64,000 bases of DNA from Paractinoplanes ferrugineus. Its GTDB lineage: Bacteria; Actinomycetota; Actinomycetes; Mycobacteriales; Micromonosporaceae. The notes under the pieces were generated by a model. It did not search any database. It saw only the letters and a program-made list of their open reading frames with translations, and was not told the DNA's origin. Below are positions 51,335 through 62,397 of this stretch, one piece after another; positions within the stretch are counted from its first letter, which is position 1, and the number at the start of each line of letters is the position of its first letter. Location: positions 1 to 64,000 of the forward strand of contig NZ_BOMM01000028.1 of NCBI RefSeq assembly GCF_016862195.1. Direction: 5' to 3'. Position numbers and translations under genes: made by a program.

Positions 51335-52665
51335 ATGGATCTGCAGAGGTGGGTGGAGGAGGCCGCCGCGCGGCACGCGGTGCCCGGCGCGGCCGTGGCG
51401 GTTTGGGCCGGCGGCGAGCTGTTCGAGGCCGCGACCGGCGTCGTCAACCGCGACACCGGCGTGGCGACGACCACCGACAGCGTGTTCCAGATCGGCTCGG
51501 TCACCAAGATCTGGACGGCCGCGCTCGTCATGCAGCTGGTCGGCGAAGGGCTGGTGGATCTGGACGCACCGGTGCGCCGCTATCTGCCCGAGTTCGGGGT
51601 CGTCGACCCGGTGGCGACCGAGACCGTGACCGTCCGCCAGTTGCTCTCGCACAGCGGCGGCTTCGACGGCGACCTGTTCGAGGATTTCGGCCGGGGCGAC
51701 GACGCGCTGGGCAGGCTGCTCGAGTTCATGCACACCGGCGCTCGTCAGGTGCACCCGCCGGGCGCGCTGTTCTCGTACGCCAACTCGGGTTTCTGTGTTC
51801 TCGGCGCGCTCGTCGCGAAGTTCCGCGGCGGCACCTGGGAAGCGGCGATGCGGAACCACCTGCTCGAGCCGCTGGGTGTCAGCCACATGGCGCTGTTCGC
51901 CGACGAGGCGATCCTGTTCCGGGCGGCGGCCGGCCACCGGGCCGGGGACGGCCGGGTGCTCCCGCGGTGGCAGTTGCCCCGGTCCAACGCGCCGGCCTGC
52001 GCCACGCCCTGCGCCGCACCGCGTGAGCTGATCCGGCTGGGCCGGATGTTCCTGGCCGACGGGGTGGCCGAGGACGGCACCCGGGTGCTGCCGGCCGGCA
52101 CCTTCGCCCGGATGCTGGAACCGCAGATCGACACACCCGACCTCGGCCGGCGCGGCGCGGTCCGGTGGGGCCTCGGGTTCTCGCTGTTCGACTGGGACGG
52201 TGTGCCGGTGGCCGGGCACGACGGCGGCACGCTCGGCCAGAGCGCCTGCTGGCGCCTGGTCCCGGAGCGCGACGTGATCATCGCGACAAGCGCCAACGGC
52301 GGCGAGTCGGGGGCGTTCCACGACGCCGTGCTGGCCCCGGTGCTGGCCGAGACGGCCGGCCTCACGGTGCCCGCGCGGTTGCTGCCGCCGGCCGAGCCGG
52401 TGCCGTTCGAGCCGGACCGCTGTGTCGGCGCGTTCGAGAGCCCGCTGGTCCGGTTCGACGTACGGGCGGTCGACGGTGGCCTCGAGGTCACCGCCACGCC
52501 GCGCGGGGTGGCCGCCGCGGTCGACGACGAACCGGTCACGCTGCGCTACGTCGCGCTCGGCGGCGACCGGTTCGTCGCCGCCGAGGCGCAGGACGGCGTG
52601 CACCCGGTGGCCGCGTTCCTGCACGACGGCCGATACCTGTTCCACGGCCGCGCCGTGCCCCGGGT

Positions 52666-52669
<4 letters not shown>
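51335..52669 (+). CDS. Serine hydrolase of the beta-lactamase/class C family
   Basis: A 444-residue protein with SVTK (SxxK, about residues 54-57) as the nucleophile motif, SYAN as the YxN motif (about 149-152) and GHDGGT as the third element. No signal peptide is visible, so a cytoplasmic esterase or peptidase is more likely than a secreted beta-lactamase. A C-terminal beta-rich extension (about 350-444) resembles the lipocalin-like tail of D-aminopeptidases. TACGGT ends 6 nt before the ATG, suggesting a leaderless message. Stop codons interlock with the glycyl-tRNA synthetase gene on CTAA. Confidence 0.87.
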
Positions 52670-55623
<2,954 letters not shown>

Positions 55624-55666
55624 GGGTCGCAAGTCTAGGAGACGGGCTGCGGGGTAGTTACGGAAT

Positions 55667-56809
55667 ATGCTCGCCGGAGATCTATATGGCTTCGAGGACC
55701 TCCTTTCGAAGGACGAAGCGACAGTTGTGCAACGGGTCCGCCAGTTCATGGCCACCGAGGTGGCCCCGATCGCGAACGACCAGTGGTCGCGCGCCGAGTT
55801 CCCGACCCACCTGATCAAGCGGTACGCCGACCTCGACATCGCCGGCAAGCCCGGCTCGTCGCTGTTGAACGGCTGGCTGGCGCTGGAGATGGCGCGGGTG
55901 GACGCCTCGATGGCGACGTTCTACGGCGTGCACTCGGGACTCGCGATGGGCAGCATCCGGGCCTGCGGCTCCGCCGAGCAGCAGGCCCGCTGGCTTCCCG
56001 GGATGGCCACCTTCGACCGGGTCGGCGCGTTCGCGCTGACCGAGCCGACAGGCGGTTCCGACGTGGCCGCCGGCCTGCGCACCACGGCCCGCCGCGACGG
56101 CGACACCTGGATCCTCAACGGCCGCAAGCGCTGGATCGGCAACGCCACCTTCGCCGACCTGATCGTGGTCTGGGCCCGCGACGAGGCGGACGACCAGGTG
56201 AAGGGCTTCGTCGTCGCCGGTGACGCGCCCGGTTGCACCGCCACCAAGATCGAGAACAAGATCGCCCTGCGGATGGTCCAGAACGCCGACATCACCCTGG
56301 TGGACGTCCGCGTCCCCGAGGCCGACCGCCTGCAGGACGCCAACTCGTTCAAGGACACCGCCAAGGTGCTGCGTGCCACCCGCAGCGGCGTGGCCTGGGA
56401 GGCGGTCGGCGTCATGCTGGCCGCCTACGAGATCGCCCTGGCGTACTCGAAGGAGCGCACCCAGTTCGGCAAGCCGATCGCCGGCTTCCAGCTGGTGCAG
56501 GACCTGCTGGTGCGGATGGCCGGCAACGTCACCGCGTCCCTGGGCATGTGCGTTCGCCTCGCCCAGCTCCAGGACGACGGCAGCTACCGCGACGAGCACT
56601 CCGCCCTGGCCAAGGCCTATTGCACGACCCGCATGCGGGAGGTGGCCGGCTGGTCGCGCGAACTGCTGGCCGGCAACGGCATCGTCCTCGACTACGACAT
56701 CGGCCGTTTCGTCGCCGACGCCGAGGCCCTGTACTCCTACGAGGGCACCCGCGAGATCAACACCCTGATCGTGGGTCGCGCGGTGACCGGCGAGAGCGCC
56801 TTCGTCTGA
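55667..56809 (+). CDS. Acyl-CoA dehydrogenase (glutaryl-CoA dehydrogenase-like)
   Basis: A 380-residue FAD enzyme. FALTEPTGGSD (about residues 121-131) and WIGNATFADL mark the FAD and substrate regions, SKERTQFGKPIAGFQL the dehydrogenase core, and YSYEGTREIN (about 363-372) contains the catalytic Glu position typical of glutaryl- and isovaleryl-type members. The substrate is likely a medium or branched acyl-CoA. It is divergent from the glycyl-tRNA synthetase with a 43-nt gap. TAGTTA lies 6 nt before the ATG. Confidence 0.93.
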   Translation: MLAGDLYGFEDLLSKDEATVVQRVRQFMATEVAPIANDQWSRAEFPTHLIKRYADLDIAGKPGSSLLNGWLALEMARVDASMATFYGVHSGLAMGSIRACGSAEQQARWLPGMATFDRVGAFALTEPTGGSDVAAGLRTTARRDGDTWILNGRKRWIGNATFADLIVVWARDEADDQVKGFVVAGDAPGCTATKIENKIALRMVQNADITLVDVRVPEADRLQDANSFKDTAKVLRATRSGVAWEAVGVMLAAYEIALAYSKERTQFGKPIAGFQLVQDLLVRMAGNVTASLGMCVRLAQLQDDGSYRDEHSALAKAYCTTRMREVAGWSRELLAGNGIVLDYDIGRFVADAEALYSYEGTREINTLIVGRAVTGESAFV

Positions 56810-56822
56810 GCCATCCAGGCGC

Positions 56823-56850
56823 GGGCTGATCGGGTCGGGCTGATCGGGTC
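56823..56850. repeat. 14-bp tandem repeat, two copies, in a convergent gap
   Basis: GGGCTGATCGGGTC occurs twice in tandem just after the acyl-CoA dehydrogenase stop, with decayed copies further on. Confidence 0.7.
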
Positions 56851-56859
56851 CGGGGCGGC

Positions 56860-57402
56860 TCAGCCGCGGGCCGATCGGGCCCGCGCCCGGTAGGCGGCGA
56901 CGGCGTTGCGGTTGGCGCAGGTCGTGCTGCAGAAGCGACGAGAACGGTTTCGCGTGAGGTCCAGAACTATGCCCTCGCAGTTGTCGTCCGCGCAGGTCGA
57001 CAGGCGGGACATCTCGTCGCCGCGAACCAGGTCGGCCACCGCCATCGCGGTCTCCACCATCACCCGGCACACCAGGGGCTCCTCGGCCGCCACCGCGTGG
57101 ATGTGCCAGTCGATGCCGTCGTGCCGCAGCAACTGGGGCATCGCCCGGGCCTCGACGAGCATCCGGTTGACCATCTCGGCGGCGTCGTCACGCCCGGCGA
57201 GCAGCAGCGCCCGCAGCGTCGGCCGCAGCGCGCGCAGGTCGGCCAGCTCACGGTCGTCCCGGTCCCGCCGGCCGGTGTAGCCGTACTTCGCATACCAGGC
57301 GTCGGCCTCGTCGAGGCTGGTCAGCGTGTCCGGTTCTTCCCCGCTGTTCACCAGGTCGACGGCGGCGTGCAGAGCCGCTTCCGTGTCATGGGCTAGGAGC
57401 AC
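56860..57402 (-). CDS. CGNR zinc-finger domain protein (ABATE domain), likely regulator
   Basis: A 180-residue protein. The N-terminal ABATE domain (about residues 1-125) is followed by a zinc finger (about 137-170) with CADDNCEGIVLD and FCSTTCANR, the CGNR motif here reading CANR. Such proteins bind DNA and regulate adjacent transporter genes. GTG at 57402 lies 6 nt after TAAGAT, so the mRNA is probably leaderless. The gene is divergent from an EamA exporter with overlapping promoters. Confidence 0.9.
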   Translation of the reverse strand: MLLAHDTEAALHAAVDLVNSGEEPDTLTSLDEADAWYAKYGYTGRRDRDDRELADLRALRPTLRALLLAGRDDAAEMVNRMLVEARAMPQLLRHDGIDWHIHAVAAEEPLVCRVMVETAMAVADLVRGDEMSRLSTCADDNCEGIVLDLTRNRSRRFCSTTCANRNAVAAYRARARSARG

Positions 57403-57403
57403 C

Positions 57404-57433
57404 TTGACATCTTACGCTCGCCCCTCCTAGCGT
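57404..57433 (+). promoter_or_regulatory. EamA promoter TTGACA-18-TAGCGT overlapping the CGNR promoter
   Basis: TTGACA (57404-57409) is the consensus -35; TAGCGT (57428-57433) ends 8 nt before the ATG at 57442. The CGNR gene's -10 TAAGAT (minus strand, 57409-57414) overlaps the TTGACA, so the two promoters compete and one regulator could control both. Confidence 0.75.
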
Positions 57434-57441
57434 CATGCCTC

Positions 57442-58389
57442 ATGACGCAAATAGCCAATGACACCCCCACCGCCGCCCCCGTCGGTGTCAGCGGTGGCGT
57501 CCTGCTGGCCGCCCTGTCCGCGATGACGTTCGGCCTCTCCGGACCGCTCGCCACCGGCCTGCTCGACAACGGCTGGAGCCCCGGCGCGATCGTGCTCACC
57601 CGGATCGCCGTCGCCGCCCTGGTCCTGAGCCCCTTCACGGTGGTCGCGCTGCGCGGCAAGTGGCGGCTGCTGCGCGGCCGGGCGACCCAGATCCTGATGT
57701 ACGGGGTACTGGCGGTCGCCGGCGCACAGTTCTGCTACTTCTCCGCCGTTGCCCAGATGGACGTCGGCCCCGCCCTGCTGATCGAGTACACCGCCCCCGC
57801 GGCCGTGGTGGTGTGGCTGTGGGTCCGCTTCGGCCAGCGCCCGAGCCGACTGACCGTGCTCGGCGCGCTGGTCGCCGCGACCGGCCTGGTCCTGGTGCTC
57901 GACCTGATCTCCGGGGCCGACCTGGCGTGGTCGGGCGTGGCGTGGGCGTTCGCCGCGATGATCGGTGCCACCGCGTACTTCCTGATCTCGGCCGACACCG
58001 AGAGCGGCATCCCGCCGCTGGCCCTGGCCGGCACGGGCCTGGTCGTCGGCACCGTCACCCTCGGACTGCTGGCCGCGATCGGCGTCCTGCCGATGCACGC
58101 CACCACCGCCCCCGCGGACTACGGCTTCGGCTCCCTGCCGTGGTGGGCCCCGCTGCTCCTGCTGGGCGTGGTGACGGCCGCGGTGGCGTACGCGACCGGC
58201 ATCGCCGCCATCCGCCTGCTCGGCTCCCGGACGGCCTCGTTCTTCGCCCTGCTCGAGGTGGTCTTCGCGGTCCTGTTCGCCTGGGTCCTGGTCGACCAGT
58301 TCCCCGGCCTCCCGCAGTTGCTCGGCGGCCTGCTGATCATCGCCGGCATCGTCGCGGTCCGCCTCGGCGACCGTGCCGTGCCCGCCTGA
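57442..58389 (+). CDS. EamA/DMT family exporter
   Basis: A 315-residue protein with ten spans from two EamA repeats (about residues 12-145 and 155-300). It is of the drug/metabolite transporter superfamily; GAQFCYFSAVAQMDVGPALLIEYTAP and the matched second repeat GSRTASFFALLEVVFAVLFAW are typical. Substrate unknown. It is divergent from a CGNR protein, often found beside such transporters, and convergent with an S33 hydrolase gene. Confidence 0.9.
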   Translation: MTQIANDTPTAAPVGVSGGVLLAALSAMTFGLSGPLATGLLDNGWSPGAIVLTRIAVAALVLSPFTVVALRGKWRLLRGRATQILMYGVLAVAGAQFCYFSAVAQMDVGPALLIEYTAPAAVVVWLWVRFGQRPSRLTVLGALVAATGLVLVLDLISGADLAWSGVAWAFAAMIGATAYFLISADTESGIPPLALAGTGLVVGTVTLGLLAAIGVLPMHATTAPADYGFGSLPWWAPLLLLGVVTAAVAYATGIAAIRLLGSRTASFFALLEVVFAVLFAWVLVDQFPGLPQLLGGLLIIAGIVAVRLGDRAVPA

Positions 58390-58398
58390 CCGGGGCCG

Positions 58399-59646
58399 TC
58401 ACCGCAGGCCGGCGGCCATCTCCATGAGGTGGTTCAGGACCGTCTCGCCGGAGGTGCGCAGCCCGTCGTGCTCGTGTTCGTTCGTGACCCAGGTGCGGAC
58501 GTTGCCCACCGTCGCCGCCGTCTCCAGGGACAGGCCGAGGTCGACGTACATGTCGTCGGCGTAGACGGCGGCCAGCACCGGCACGTCGTTGGCGGCCAGC
58601 CGGTCGAGGTCGTACAGCGCGGGCCAGTCGTCGGTCATGGCCAGGAGCGCGGCCGCCCCCTCGTACGGTCGCAGAGCCTTGATCTGGGAGAACATCCAGG
58701 GGTACATCATCTCGCCGGTGAACAGCAGCGGCGTGGCATCGGCGGCGAACTCGGGCCGGGCGGTGATCGCCCGCGCGGCGGCCCAGCCCGTCGACGCGCC
58801 CTGGCCGTAGATGTACTCCTGCAACGCGAACAGCGGTTTGTCGACGAAGCCGGTAAGCGCCATCACCTCGTACCGGAAGGTGTCCGAGAGCTGGGCGCCG
58901 TGCCAGGCCTCGTCCAGCAGCCAGTGCACCTTGGCGTAGCCGTCGCTCATCCCGAACTCCGCGCCCAGCAGGCGCAACCGCTCGGGGGTGAGCCGGTCAC
59001 CGTCCGGCAGCCGCACCTCGGTGGCGGCCAGGTGGTCGGCAAGGCGGCGCACGGCCGCCACGTCGCCCGGGAACGCGCGGTAGAACTCGGCGTTCTTCGC
59101 CGCCACCCGCGGATAGGTCCGAGCGTAGACGTCGGCGGCGGTGGCGGTCAGGCTCGGCAGGCCCCCGGTGACGAAGCAGGTGCGCAGGCCGTGCGGAGCG
59201 AGCGACAGGTAGGTCAGGGTGACGAAGCCGCCGTAGCTCTGGCCGAGGGTGTCCCATTTCGCGCCGCCGGCCACCCGCTCGCGCAGCACCTCGGCGTCGG
59301 CGACGATGCTGTCGGCCCGGAACAGGCGCAGCTGATCGGCCAACTGCCGCGGGGTCCGACCCCCGGCGGACAGCGGGGTGCTGCGGCCGGTGCCGCGCTG
59401 ATCCAGCAGCAGTACGCGGTGGGTGCGCACGGCCCACCCGAGCCAGCTCGCGGCCCGCACCGGCCGGGGCGCCGCGCCACCCGGCCCGCCCTGCAGGAAC
59501 AGCAGCCACGGGAGGTCGTCGCCGACCCGGTCGGCCGCCACCACCTCGCGCGCGAACACCTCGATCGTCTCGCCCCCGGGCCGCGCGTGGTCGAGCGGCA
59601 CGGTGACGAGGTGCTCGGTGAAGCGCAGGCCGGGGTGAGCGATCAT
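58399..59646 (-). CDS. Alpha/beta hydrolase, proline iminopeptidase-like (S33)
   Basis: A 415-residue enzyme. LQGGPGGAAPRP (oxyanion hole), LLDQRGTGRS and the nucleophile GQSYGG (about residues 135-140) are clear; the C-terminal His is in NEHEHDG. It is longer than the peptidase at 20956 and belongs to the group annotated as proline iminopeptidase. TAGGGT (59653-59658, minus strand) ends 6 nt before the ATG at 59646, so it is probably leaderless. Confidence 0.88.
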   Translation of the reverse strand: MIAHPGLRFTEHLVTVPLDHARPGGETIEVFAREVVAADRVGDDLPWLLFLQGGPGGAAPRPVRAASWLGWAVRTHRVLLLDQRGTGRSTPLSAGGRTPRQLADQLRLFRADSIVADAEVLRERVAGGAKWDTLGQSYGGFVTLTYLSLAPHGLRTCFVTGGLPSLTATAADVYARTYPRVAAKNAEFYRAFPGDVAAVRRLADHLAATEVRLPDGDRLTPERLRLLGAEFGMSDGYAKVHWLLDEAWHGAQLSDTFRYEVMALTGFVDKPLFALQEYIYGQGASTGWAAARAITARPEFAADATPLLFTGEMMYPWMFSQIKALRPYEGAAALLAMTDDWPALYDLDRLAANDVPVLAAVYADDMYVDLGLSLETAATVGNVRTWVTNEHEHDGLRTSGETVLNHLMEMAAGLR

Positions 59647-59675
59647 GAGCTCACCCTACGACCCCGCCCGGCCGA

Positions 59676-60452
59676 TCAGCCCTTCTCCACCTGCGCGGCC
59701 AGGGCGTCCACCTTCGCGGTCAGGATGGCCAGGTCCTCCAGGAGCTTCGCGAACACCCCGTCGGCGGGCAGCGGGTCGCCGGCCCGGGTGGTGCCGACCA
59801 TCGTCGCGAACCACACGTCGCCGGTCAGGTCGGCCAGGTTGCGCGTGTAGTCGGAACCGGAGGTGTTGGTGCCGGCGATGCGGTAGTCCGTCGTCACCTC
59901 TGCGCCGATGGCGCCCAGCCGGGAGTCGATCGCCCTCTGCGTCTGGGCCACGATCGTGTTGGTGATCCAGGTCTTGTCGGCGGCGGTCAATGCCACGGGG
60001 ATGTCCTCCAGGTGCCATGAGGCGGTCGAGGCCTCGAGAGATGAGGTGTACGAGGCGGAGAAGTGCGCGTGCTCGGTGTGCGGCGACGCCCCGGTGTACG
60101 CCTTCTGCACCCAGCCCGACGACGCGGACCAGATGCGACGGTTGTAGATGATGTAGCGCAACCGTTTCTCGGCGCCGGACCGGCAGCGGCCGAGCAGGAA
60201 CTGCACGACCTTCTCCATGGTCAGATCGCTCTCGTCGAGGTTGCTGTCGACGTCGATCGCGTGCACCTCGTTGACCTTGTCGGCGTCGTGGATCGGCACG
60301 TTCCCGGTCTCGTCCGGGTTGTGATCGGACGACGTCCGGGAGTGTGCGGTGTCGCCGACGCTGCCGTCGCTGGCCTTGTCCCGGCTCGGCGCGACCCGGT
60401 CGAACTCCGCGAACAAACTCTTCAAGCAGGGAATGAGAACCCAGCTTGCCAT
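59676..60452 (-). CDS. Phage-like M15-type peptidase/endolysin-like protein, unknown role
   Basis: A 258-residue protein. Residues 30-150 hold a pattern like M15 peptidases and phage lysin domains: SSDHNPDETGNV, VHAIDVDSNL and SPHTEHAHFS, providing possible zinc ligands (His, Asp, His). The last 80 residues form a helical tail with ADKTWITNTIVAQTQRAID and LEDLAILTAKVDALAAQVE coiled-coil-like sequence, common in phage-derived proteins. Unusually for this window it has a perfect GGAGGT site 7 nt before the ATG. No phage structural genes are nearby. Confidence 0.65.
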   Translation of the reverse strand: MASWVLIPCLKSLFAEFDRVAPSRDKASDGSVGDTAHSRTSSDHNPDETGNVPIHDADKVNEVHAIDVDSNLDESDLTMEKVVQFLLGRCRSGAEKRLRYIIYNRRIWSASSGWVQKAYTGASPHTEHAHFSASYTSSLEASTASWHLEDIPVALTAADKTWITNTIVAQTQRAIDSRLGAIGAEVTTDYRIAGTNTSGSDYTRNLADLTGDVWFATMVGTTRAGDPLPADGVFAKLLEDLAILTAKVDALAAQVEKG

Positions 60453-60770
60453 CGGTTCAACCTCCGGATGCGGATCAAGGGGCGAGCGAACTGTACTGCC
60501 TAGTTCACCCGCCCACCGTCAGCGCAAACGTCACCCGGACGGTCCACTATGGTGATCCACATAGGCCGTTCGGCGGATCTACCTGGGAAGTTAAGAGAGC
60601 CGTAACGGAATGTGCCAAAAAATAGAGATCCCTCCCCCCCGGGGGTAGATGCTCCCGCGCCGTTCGCGTGATCGACACGTCGAGGTCGCCGCCCGGTCTT
60701 GCGCGGCAGGTCGACTTCCCGTCGGGACGCCCGGCGACCGGCGCCGGGCGCCGACACCGTGGAGGAACTC
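60453..60770. promoter_or_regulatory. 318-bp gap upstream of the glycerophosphodiesterase gene
   Basis: It contains an AT-rich stretch at about 60588-60632 with GTTAAG and CGTAAC 11 nt apart, then a run CCCCCCCGGGGG (about 60640-60651) that can pair on itself. The stretch could be the promoter and a phosphate-control site, but no good -35/-10 pair was fixed. No gene was seen on either strand. Confidence 0.35.
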
Positions 60771-61853
60771 GTGGCAGACCGACGTCAGGTGCTGCGCATC
60801 GGCGCCGTGGCCGCCGCCGCGCCCGCACTGGTCACGGCCGCCGCCCCGGCCGAAGCGCACGGCCCCCGGACGACCAGCGAGGTCTTCGGGCACCGCGGCG
60901 CCTCCGGCTACCGGCCCGAACACACGCTCGCGTCGTACGAGCTGGCCGCCCGCATGGGTGCCGACTACCTGGAACCCGACCTCGTCTCGACACGCGACCA
61001 CGTGCTGGTCTGCCGGCACGAACCGGAGATCGGCGGCACCACCGACGTGGCGAGCCACCCCGAGTTCGCGTCCCGCCGCAAGACCGTCCTGCTCGACGGG
61101 GTCAGCGTGACCGGCTGGTTCACCGAGGACTTCACCCTGGCCGAACTCAAGACCTTGCGCGCGGTGGAACGCCTGCCCGCCGTACGCCAGCGCAACACCC
61201 TCTACAACGGCCTGTTCGAGGTGCCCACCTTCCAGGAGATGCTGGACCTGCGGGCGAAACTCTCCCGGGAACTGGGCCGCGACCTCGGCGTCATCCCGGA
61301 GACCAAGCACCCCACGTACTTCCGCGGACTCGGCCTTGAACTCGAGCCCGCCTTGCTGCGCACCCTGGAGCGCAACGGCCTCAACCGGCGCGGCGCCAAG
61401 GTGTGGATCCAGTCCTTCGAGGCGGCCAACCTCCGCGCCCTGCGCCCCCAGGCGAAGGTCAACCTGGTCTTCCTGACCAGCGCGAGCGGCAGTCCTTTCC
61501 ACGACCCGCGGACGTACGCCGACTACCTCACTCCGGCCGGCCTCAAGGAACTGTCCCGTTACGTCGACGGCATCGGCCCCGACAAGAACCAGGTCATCCC
61601 GCGCAACCCCGACAACACCCTCGGCGCCCCCACCACCCTGGTCCGCGACGCCCACGCGGCCGGCCTCAAGGTCATCCCCTACACCTTCCGCGCCGAGAAC
61701 CAGTTCCTCCCGAAGGACTACCAGTCCGGCACCGACCCGAACGCCTACGGCCGCGCCCTGGACGAGCAGATCACCTACCTGAACACCGGCATAGACGGCC
61801 TCTTCACCGACCAGTCCGACATCGGAGTCCTGGCCCGCAAACTGCGCAGATGA
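60771..61853 (+). CDS. Tat-exported glycerophosphodiester phosphodiesterase
   Basis: A 360-residue secreted enzyme. GTG at 60771 is supported by GGAGG 5 nt upstream and starts a Tat signal peptide (DRRQVLRIG, then an Ala-rich core cut near AEAHG). The GDPD barrel begins with FGHRGASGYRPEHT (catalytic His) and YLEPDLVST (metal Glu and Asp), and continues with CRHEPEI and PETKHP. It releases glycerol-3-phosphate and an alcohol from phospholipid head-group esters, supplying phosphate. This fits the neighbouring phosphate transporter. Confidence 0.93.
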   Translation: MADRRQVLRIGAVAAAAPALVTAAAPAEAHGPRTTSEVFGHRGASGYRPEHTLASYELAARMGADYLEPDLVSTRDHVLVCRHEPEIGGTTDVASHPEFASRRKTVLLDGVSVTGWFTEDFTLAELKTLRAVERLPAVRQRNTLYNGLFEVPTFQEMLDLRAKLSRELGRDLGVIPETKHPTYFRGLGLELEPALLRTLERNGLNRRGAKVWIQSFEAANLRALRPQAKVNLVFLTSASGSPFHDPRTYADYLTPAGLKELSRYVDGIGPDKNQVIPRNPDNTLGAPTTLVRDAHAAGLKVIPYTFRAENQFLPKDYQSGTDPNAYGRALDEQITYLNTGIDGLFTDQSDIGVLARKLRR

Positions 61854-61859
61854 CCTTTT

Positions 61860-61904
61860 CCGTGAAAGAGGGCCGCCCACGGCCCGGGAGGCCCTCTTTC
61901 ACGG
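61860..61904. terminator. Strong hairpin between convergent genes
   Basis: A perfect 15-bp stem CCGTGAAAGAGGGCC (61860-61874) with GGCCCTCTTTCACGG (61890-61904) and a 15-nt loop sits 7 nt after the phosphodiesterase stop. There is no U-tract, as is common for high-GC terminators. Confidence 0.75.
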
Positions 61905-61999
61905 CATAGCGTTCGGGCGGGCCGCCCGCCGGGTCGAATCGTCCGACAGGCCACAGTCCCACCGCCGAGCACAGCTGTTGATCTCATTCGGGACGACGC

Positions 62000-62029
62000 C
62001 GGGCGAGCGGCGGGCGAGCGGCGGGCGGG
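62000..62029. repeat. 11-bp tandem repeat, about 2.6 copies, in a convergent gap
   Basis: CGGGCGAGCGG is repeated between the phosphodiesterase terminator and the small phosphate-operon gene. Confidence 0.7.
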
Positions 62030-62042
62030 TGAACCGGGCGGG

Positions 62043-62327
62043 TCAGTGCTTGGGGACGATCGTCGGGTAGATGTGGTCGAAGCTCAGGGCCTTGCCGAAG
62101 CCGGTGGCCACGATGAACGTGATGCCCAGCAGGACGCCGAGGACGACGACGGCGAACAGGCCGTAGCCGAGGGCCCGGCCGGCCGGGCGGGGCGCCGCTC
62201 CACCGGCGTCGGCCCAGGCCAGCGAGCGGATGCCGAGGGCGAACAGGATGGGCAGTCCGGCACCGAGGGCCAGGCCGGCCACCAGGACACGCCAGGCGCC
62301 GTCGAGGGCGAACCCGAGATTGTGCAT
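62043..62327 (-). CDS. Small two-span membrane protein downstream of the phosphate transporter
   Basis: A 94-residue protein with spans at about residues 10-32 and 52-78. It follows the PiT gene by 70 nt in the same direction. Small membrane proteins after PiT genes are common in actinobacteria; the function is unknown. A weak GGAAGG lies 9-10 nt before the ATG at 62327. Confidence 0.75.
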   Translation of the reverse strand: MHNLGFALDGAWRVLVAGLALGAGLPILFALGIRSLAWADAGGAAPRPAGRALGYGLFAVVVLGVLLGITFIVATGFGKALSFDHIYPTIVPKH

Positions 62328-62397
62328 GGAACGCTGCCTTCCGGGAGCGAGAGCGAGAGTGCGAGCAGGAACGAGAAGCAAGGCGAAGGCGGCGCGG

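Noticed and set aside
59676..60452. Remnant prophage
   Set aside because: Only one phage-like gene is present, flanked by host genes, with no integrase, attachment repeats or structural genes.
60500..60757. Small minus-strand ORFs in the gap before the phosphodiesterase gene
   Set aside because: Their composition is ordinary noise, no ribosome site or -10 is placed correctly, and they run through the AT-rich promoter-like region.
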